Positions 25,314 to 29,798 of a stretch of 29,798 nt of DNA are shown piece by piece (within the stretch, counting starts at the first letter, position 1; every line of letters starts with the position of its first letter). Location: positions 1-29,798 of the IMG/VR virus record IMGVR_UViG_3300032246_002423, one strand, 5' to 3'. This DNA is from a virus. A program made the position numbers and the translations under genes. Below the pieces are notes generated by a model. That model was given only the letters and a program-made list of their open reading frames with translations, had not been told where the DNA came from and searched no databases.

Positions 25314-26459
25314 TTATAGTTTAACATATCCACTTGGACATACTGGACTATAGTTTGTTATATATATAAATCTTTTTCCTTTATAACACTTTATTGTTAT
25401 TTTTTTCTTTACAACTTTAGCAACCTTTGCTAATTGTGTTGGTGTAGCACTTGGTGTTGGTGTAGCAGATACAGTTGGAGTTACTGGCTCAACTGCTGCT
25501 GCTTTGTTTTGTTGCGGGACCTTCGATAATGCCTTTTTTAGCAAATCTGGATAGTTTGCAATGATAATATGTGAGAATGTGTTTCTATATTTATAATTTG
25601 GATCATTTGCTGCTGTAAAAGCACTATAGTCTTTTAACTCAGGACAATCCCAGCCAGTAGAGTGAGATCCTGGACCTATCAAAAACTCTTCTCCATTTAT
25701 TTCAATAACTGCTGGGGATCCTGATGTGCCTGTAGCACCACACACTGGAAGTTTTGCTATAACCATTTTTGGCAACCCAATGAAGTGTTTATAGCCACTT
25801 GGCAAACTTTCTTTATAAAAACTATACTCTAGCATTCTTGGATTCAATTGATCTGAAACACTATATCTTTGGTTTTCCTGCATAGAGTAATAGGCATTTG
25901 ATTCTGCAATTGAGTTTAAGCCATAACCATAGACTCTCATCTTAATTCCATTATCAATTGCATATTTAATTTGCTCTAGTGATGCAATTTTATAAGCAAC
26001 TTTTTCAACAATAGGTTTTTCTAATACTAAAAATGCTATATCGTCTTGTGACTCTGTTTTTGCTGTTGGAAATTCAACGGAGTTCCCAAGAGAATCTGGT
26101 CTGATTACTTCAACAACTTTAACTCTTTTTGCTGTTGGGTCGTCCGCTCTTTTCCCTGGTTCTTGAATCCAAATTGTTCCACCGTTATGCGAATAAGCAT
26201 TATTTTGATCTCCATATATTCCCCAAATACAATGGGCTGCGGTGACAACAACATATGGGTCTATTGGCTCACTTGTGCAAGGCATCACTGTATAACTATC
26301 AGATGCCTTACCTGACCCACTCTCTCTCATTGGTGAGGCAAATTGATTTCCTAAAGCAGGGGTAAACTCTTGATATCTTTTCCATTCTTGAGCAAAAGAT
26401 TGATCAATTACTGCAAAATTAAATAAAGAAAGACAAATAATAAAAATAATTTTTTTCAA
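25314..26459 (-). CDS. Secreted trypsin-like serine protease
   Basis: This 381-residue protein has a signal peptide (KK, hydrophobic 4-18, cleavage after SFA at 23). The triad is H76 (VVTAAHC), D140 (DDIAFLVL) and S246 (GTSGSP). After about residue 318 there is an Ala/Thr/Pro linker, then a Lys-rich C-terminal segment with two Cys (ITIKCYKGKR, SPVCPSGYVK) that I recall from secreted actinobacterial proteins. It starts at TTG behind AAGGAG. A full, exported, apparently active protease is unusual in a phage and may have come from the host. Confidence 0.82.
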   Translation of the reverse strand: MKKIIFIICLSLFNFAVIDQSFAQEWKRYQEFTPALGNQFASPMRESGSGKASDSYTVMPCTSEPIDPYVVVTAAHCIWGIYGDQNNAYSHNGGTIWIQEPGKRADDPTAKRVKVVEVIRPDSLGNSVEFPTAKTESQDDIAFLVLEKPIVEKVAYKIASLEQIKYAIDNGIKMRVYGYGLNSIAESNAYYSMQENQRYSVSDQLNPRMLEYSFYKESLPSGYKHFIGLPKMVIAKLPVCGATGTSGSPAVIEINGEEFLIGPGSHSTGWDCPELKDYSAFTAANDPNYKYRNTFSHIIIANYPDLLKKALSKVPQQNKAAAVEPVTPTVSATPTPSATPTQLAKVAKVVKKKITIKCYKGKRFIYITNYSPVCPSGYVKL

Positions 26460-26472
26460 TGCAAACTCCTTA

Positions 26473-26676
26473 TTAAGAAATCATTAATCTAACAACATGC
26501 TGGCAGGGGTCCCCACCTGCATCCCACTCTTCTAACTCTTCTTCACCCATATATTCATACCCACCATCATGGGTATTGCAATATGGTGGTGTTACCCAAC
26601 CACGATCAATGCCGTTTGATAACCAAATACTAAATTCTTGTTCTTCAGGTGATAAGTCATCATGTGTGTGATTCAT
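26473..26676 (-). CDS. Small acidic actinophage-type protein
   Basis: This 67-residue protein is Asp/Glu-rich with conserved-looking YCNTHDGGYEYM and WDAGGDPCQHVVRLM. Its Cys and His residues might bind a metal. I recall similar proteins in actinophages and Actinobacteria, of unknown function. The start is supported by TACACT ending 6 bases upstream, with no ribosome binding site. Confidence 0.65.
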   Translation of the reverse strand: MNHTHDDLSPEEQEFSIWLSNGIDRGWVTPPYCNTHDGGYEYMGEEELEEWDAGGDPCQHVVRLMIS

Positions 26677-26682
26677 ATAATA

Positions 26683-26688
26683 AGTGTA
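26683..26688 (-). promoter_or_regulatory. -10 element of a leaderless unit (GG-TACACT)
   Basis: TACACT on the - strand ends 6 bases before ATG 26676. It is preceded by TTTGACGG, as at the HNH gene. Confidence 0.55.
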
Positions 26689-26691
26689 CCG

Positions 26692-27216
26692 TCAAATGCT
26701 AACTATGTCAACTGGTCCCATACAAGATGGGCTAAACTTAATTGCAGCATTTACTGCTTGAACTACTCTATTCCTTGCATTTTTTTGTTTGTCTGTTGCA
26801 TATAAAACACCATAAGCATACTCTGCTCCAGATCCCATAGCAAGATAAGGAAGTGTATATTTAGATAAAGACATATCTGCAGAACTATGTTCATAAATTT
26901 CACCACGAACTGCAATAATTAAACCAAGATCTCCATCTTTAGATGTATCAACCCAGAATTCATTATAGAATTCACGAAGTTCTTTAACAAATTTTGTCTG
27001 CATGAACTTGTCTGTATCTTTAATATTAGGAGCAGTTGGCTTAAAGTTATAACGGATTCTTTCTCCGTCCATTGCACCTGCATACCCAATTAGATACGGA
27101 CCAATTTTCCAAACCTTTGGTGCATCAAGTGCTAAGATAGTGCCATCATCAGAAGCACCACGATCCCCAGCCATATAGACCTTATCTTCATGTTTTACTA
27201 CGGCAATACAAGTCAT
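26692..27216 (-). CDS. Proteasome-beta/HslV-like Ntn hydrolase
   Basis: This 174-residue protein starts Met-Thr-Cys, so after Met removal Thr is the N-terminal nucleophile. Counted from that Thr, an Asp (AGDRG) falls at position 17 and a Lys (APKVWK) at 33. These are the exact T1/D17/K33 set of active proteasome beta subunits and HslV. No HslU-like ATPase is seen in the window. It may act alone or with a host partner, for example in prohead maturation or host-protein turnover. It has a strong promoter and GGAGG site. Confidence 0.85.
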   Translation of the reverse strand: MTCIAVVKHEDKVYMAGDRGASDDGTILALDAPKVWKIGPYLIGYAGAMDGERIRYNFKPTAPNIKDTDKFMQTKFVKELREFYNEFWVDTSKDGDLGLIIAVRGEIYEHSSADMSLSKYTLPYLAMGSGAEYAYGVLYATDKQKNARNRVVQAVNAAIKFSPSCMGPVDIVSI

Positions 27217-27247
27217 GACAAAACCCTCCCAGGCTAGGTAACACTTA

Positions 27248-27277
27248 AGTATACCACTGCCCAGAGAGGGCTGTCAA
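27248..27277 (-). promoter_or_regulatory. Consensus promoter with palindromic spacer
   Basis: On the - strand, TTGACA (27272-27277) and extended TGG-TATACT (27248-27253) are separated by 18 bases. The spacer begins with GCCC-TCTCT-GGGC, an inverted repeat right after the -35, which could be an operator for a repressor of the Ntn hydrolase gene. Confidence 0.7.
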
Positions 27278-27293
27278 CTAAGGTCAATAATGA

Positions 27294-27578
27294 CTAATTA
27301 GCCTTTTTATCTACCGTTTTAAATGCATCATTTATTTCTGTTAATGATAGCCTTCCATCGTCCAAAAAAGCCCTTGCCAGTCTTTCAATAACTGTGGCTA
27401 CCCCTAAGAGTCCTGCAAGCATGACTGCTTGTACAGTTTCAATTCCTACTACGGCTCCTGCTCCCAAGACTGATAGTCCTGATGCTGCAAATACCGCAAG
27501 AATTCTCATTAGAATATTTGTTATTGCTTTCTGTGGGTGTTCATTCTTTGGGGGTTCTACTATTTTTTTAGTTGCCAT
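27294..27578 (-). CDS. Holin-like membrane protein
   Basis: This 94-residue protein has a charged, Pro-containing N terminus, two hydrophobic helices (about 24-46 and 50-65) and a charged C-terminal helix. The topology suits a class II holin. It is the last of three small membrane genes with TAATG overlaps that follow the PA14/Pro-rich gene. The endolysin is about 3 kb downstream in the same direction. Which of the three is the holin cannot be settled from sequence. Confidence 0.55.
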   Translation of the reverse strand: MATKKIVEPPKNEHPQKAITNILMRILAVFAASGLSVLGAGAVVGIETVQAVMLAGLLGVATVIERLARAFLDDGRLSLTEINDAFKTVDKKAN

Positions 27579-27790
27579 TATTTATCTCCTTTTCCTGCAA
27601 AGTATCCACCAATAATTCCTATTAGTCCTACTAATGCATTTTGAACTAATGCAATTGCGTCTGAGTTAGTACCAAACTTTTCTCCAGATGTCGCCTGTTG
27701 CATTAACATTGAAGAGTATTCTCCAATAACTACAAGGCCTACAAAGCCTAATATTCCTAGGGTAATTACCCACATTAATTTATCTTTCAT
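27578..27790 (-). CDS. Small two-span membrane protein
   Basis: This 70-residue protein has a hydrophobic helix at 5-22, a polar middle (MLMQQATSGEKFG) and a Gly-rich second helix (51-65), ending in GKGDK. TAATG junctions occur on both sides. It is a candidate holin, antiholin or membrane partner of its neighbours. No family is recognised. Confidence 0.55.
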   Translation of the reverse strand: MKDKLMWVITLGILGFVGLVVIGEYSSMLMQQATSGEKFGTNSDAIALVQNALVGLIGIIGGYFAGKGDK

Positions 27791-28020
27791 TATTTATCCT
27801 CTTTTCTTAGCGGGATTGTGATAAGCCAGATTACTGTTGTTGCAAGTACTGCAAGTCCAACAATGTCTCTTGCTGATCCCGTCAAAGTTAACCATGCGAT
27901 AAAGAAGCCAAGGAGGGTAAATGCCTGTGCAATTAATTCCATTCCTGCATCTCTAAACCATTTAACTAATCTTTTGAGCATTTTGCCTACTAGGTTGATG
28001 GCTTTATTGATTATTTTCAT
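27790..28020 (-). CDS. Small two-span membrane protein with basic N terminus
   Basis: In this 76-residue protein the N-terminal 25 residues are an amphipathic Lys/Arg-rich helix (GKMLKRLVKWFRD). Two membrane helices follow (about 29-47 and 52-70). AAGGAGG and an ATGA overlap couple it to the PA14/Pro-rich gene. It could be a holin or a virion-membrane protein. There is no firm evidence. Confidence 0.55.
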   Translation of the reverse strand: MKIINKAINLVGKMLKRLVKWFRDAGMELIAQAFTLLGFFIAWLTLTGSARDIVGLAVLATTVIWLITIPLRKEDK

Positions 28021-29798
28021 TTGTTCCTCCTTATCATTGCCCCTGCAATTTGTGATGCAATGACCACTGGGACAATTACTTCTTGTGCTTTTTCTCTCTG
28101 ATCATCTGTCATGTCCATACCCAACTCAGAAAAATTGGATAGGAGTTCTAATGGATCCACAGCAAATACTGCTCCAAGTGGATCTGATAAAAATGCATCT
28201 GTTTGTACTTCTGTTACTGCATCTGCTAATGTAAATGGCATTGGGGTTTCTCCTGCCTCTGCTGCTTTATCATTAAAGGAAACAAATGCAGCAGCAAGTG
28301 CTGGGTTAGATTTCATTTGATCTGCAACCTTTGCAACTTCTGATGCGGAAATACCAAGGCTTTCAGCAACTTGTGTTTTTGCTTCTTGTGTTAAAGCCTT
28401 TAATGTTTGACTAACTGCTGCTGTTTGCTCTGCAGAAAGTTTAATTAATTTATTATCCTTGCTTGTAAGGTTTGCAATAACACCAGATAAATCTTCTTTG
28501 TTTCCTGTGCCATTTTGTGGGATAAGTGCTGCCAACTCTGTATCCTTGATTACTGGATCAATGTTTTCTGCTGGTTTAAAATCTGGCCTTGGAAGTGGCT
28601 TAAGTTCTGGTTTTGGCTCTACAGAAGGCTCTGGAGCAGGTTCTGGCTTTGGTTCAGGGTTTGGGGCAGGTGTAGGCTTAGGCTCTTCTGGCTTTGGCTT
28701 GTCTGTTGGTTCTGGTTTAGGTCCAGGCTCTTCTGGCTTTGGGCCTGGCTGTGTTGGCTTAGGACCTGGTTCTTCTGTAGCAGTATTATTAGTTGGCTTA
28801 GGCTCAGGTTTATCTGTTGGTGGTGGTGAAGGCTTTGGCTTTTCTGGTTCAACAGTTGGCTTTGGGGAAGGTTCTGGTTTTGGTTGATTTGCTGCAGCGT
28901 TTGCTGCTGCTTGAGCAATTGCTCTTTGAATTTCTCTTTGTGACTGCTCATCATAGTAACGCCATGCGTCATCAATTGCACTGTTAACATCAAGTATTGC
29001 GTTATTAAAATTAGATATAGAATTATTTTTTTCAGATAAAGCATCTTCTGTATCATTAACAGCATTTTCATACTCAGATGTTTTATTAGTTAACTCTTGA
29101 CTATATGAATTTAATGTTGCAACCTCTTGATTATAAATATTTAATTTATCATTATATTCTTGCTGTGCTGCATTCTTTACACTTAATGCTGCTTGATAAT
29201 CTGCAGTCTGTGTTGCACTTGCTCCAGATCCAGAAGAAAATGTATTTAAGTTACAACTAAAGTTTTGTCCCCAGACTCTTGGGGTTCCAGCATAGTCGCA
29301 ACCTGCACCAGTCCAACCTAAACTGCCAGATGAATCATACGGTATTCCCCATCCAAGATGATAAGATCCTGGTCCTCCACCGTTATACCACCATATTTCT
29401 ACATTTAATGCTTTCTCTTCGCTTACATCGTATATTGGAGAATACGCACTCCAAGTTGTTCCCTGTTCCCGCCAATTATTTATAGCAAGATTTCCATTAA
29501 CATACATTCTAAAACCATCATCTGTGTATCCTGCAAATTTTGTTGATGTAAACCATGAAGGCACTGTTATTTTTCCAGTAAATTTAACTATAAAGTTTTC
29601 ATATCTATTACCACAAACAGGCAAATTCATATAATTAGAATTCCATGTACCACTACATAAAAGTTGATTTGTGGCTGCTTGGCCATTAACTCTAATTAAA
29701 CTGTAGACATCATATCTTAAACCAGGACCACCTGCGCCACTTAATGCTTGCTGGGCAGTTGATAGATTAATGTTGGCTAAATCAAGAGCATCTTTAGC
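28017..29798 (-). CDS. Large virion-type protein with PA14-like domain, coiled coil and Pro-rich linker (5' end outside window)
   Basis: There are 593 visible residues, and the frame is open to the window edge, so the start is missing; ATG 29630 is internal. The visible order is as follows. A PA14-like beta domain comes first (GYTDDGFRMYVNG, INNWREQG, GPGSYHLGWGIPY), a fold that binds sugars. A long Gln/Asn/Glu coiled coil follows, then about 100 residues of Pro-Lys-Pro-Glu-Pro repeats (visible 303-400), then a helical domain ending in a hydrophobic helix (VIVPVVIASQIAGAMI). This suits a host-recognition or tail-surface protein. It heads the small membrane gene set. Confidence 0.7.
   Translation of the reverse strand, partial: AKDALDLANINLSTAQQALSGAGGPGLRYDVYSLIRVNGQAATNQLLCSGTWNSNYMNLPVCGNRYENFIVKFTGKITVPSWFTSTKFAGYTDDGFRMYVNGNLAINNWREQGTTWSAYSPIYDVSEEKALNVEIWWYNGGGPGSYHLGWGIPYDSSGSLGWTGAGCDYAGTPRVWGQNFSCNLNTFSSGSGASATQTADYQAALSVKNAAQQEYNDKLNIYNQEVATLNSYSQELTNKTSEYENAVNDTEDALSEKNNSISNFNNAILDVNSAIDDAWRYYDEQSQREIQRAIAQAAANAAANQPKPEPSPKPTVEPEKPKPSPPPTDKPEPKPTNNTATEEPGPKPTQPGPKPEEPGPKPEPTDKPKPEEPKPTPAPNPEPKPEPAPEPSVEPKPELKPLPRPDFKPAENIDPVIKDTELAALIPQNGTGNKEDLSGVIANLTSKDNKLIKLSAEQTAAVSQTLKALTQEAKTQVAESLGISASEVAKVADQMKSNPALAAAFVSFNDKAAEAGETPMPFTLADAVTEVQTDAFLSDPLGAVFAVDPLELLSNFSELGMDMTDDQREKAQEVIVPVVIASQIAGAMIRRNK

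Noticed and set aside
28459-29071. Long Gly/Ser-rich and Gln/Leu-rich ORFs over the Pro-rich linker (+ strand and another - frame)
   Set aside because: They are frame shadows of the repetitive Pro-Lys-Pro-Glu coding sequence, with low-complexity composition and no start signals.
1-29798. CRISPR array, diversity-generating retroelement or insertion sequence
   Set aside because: No regularly spaced identical repeats with unique spacers, no reverse transcriptase motif and no transposase were found. The iterons at 1417-1517 are too few and too closely spaced to be CRISPR.

Overview
The window looks like part of a double-stranded DNA phage genome with an actinobacterial host. A WhiB-family regulator, a DUF7455 protein, an FdxA-type ferredoxin, an endolysin and a PA14/proline-rich virion-type protein point that way. 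The DNA is clearly AT-rich, and a secreted protease ends in a Cys-containing Lys-rich tail. I infer an aquatic, low-GC actinobacterial host of the Nanopelagicales/acI type. That inference rests on family resemblance remembered from sequence; no search was run. No terminase, capsid, polymerase, integrase or transposase is visible.

Layout. (1) 1-1610: the tail of an early/middle operon, a repeat-rich non-coding block with two near-consensus sigma70-type promoters, and a probable origin with four AAACCTMACAAACY iterons interleaved with DnaA-box-like TGTGGATAA sites. (2) 1615-7801, mostly + strand: very small overlapping genes (CxxC/zinc-ribbon or single-membrane-span proteins), then accessory genes including three sulfotransferase-like proteins, a JmjC/cupin-type oxygenase and a PD-(D/E)XK nuclease. 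(3) 7807-8360: seven tRNA genes, most with U34 anticodons. (4) 8395-10272: a sugar nucleotidyltransferase-HAD fusion, a cupin and a GDPD-like protein, facing a GT61-like glycosyltransferase on the - strand. (5) 10269-29798, all - strand: a long, tightly coupled array (many TAATG or ATGA junctions). It carries a Cys-repeat virion-associated protein, Dps, HNH nuclease, Hsp20, a flavin-dependent halogenase, an APS kinase/nucleotidyltransferase fusion, WhiB, SNase, an Asp/Asn hydroxylase-like protein, a GlcNAc-transferase-like protein, ferredoxin, endolysin, another 2OG-oxygenase-like protein, tRNA-Asn, a secreted trypsin-like protease and a proteasome-like Ntn hydrolase. It continues with three small membrane proteins and a large PA14/proline-rich protein that runs off the right edge.

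How the genes may work together. APS kinase plus three PAPS-dependent sulfotransferase-like proteins suggests a phage-encoded sulfation capacity. With the sugar-activation genes, two glycosyltransferases, three 2OG-oxygenase-like enzymes and the halogenase, this looks like a toolkit for modifying surface glycans, virion proteins or host metabolites. The target is unknown. A separate recurring signal is a -10 hexamer placed exactly 6 (once 7) bases before the start codon of many single small genes on both strands, which implies leaderless mRNAs.
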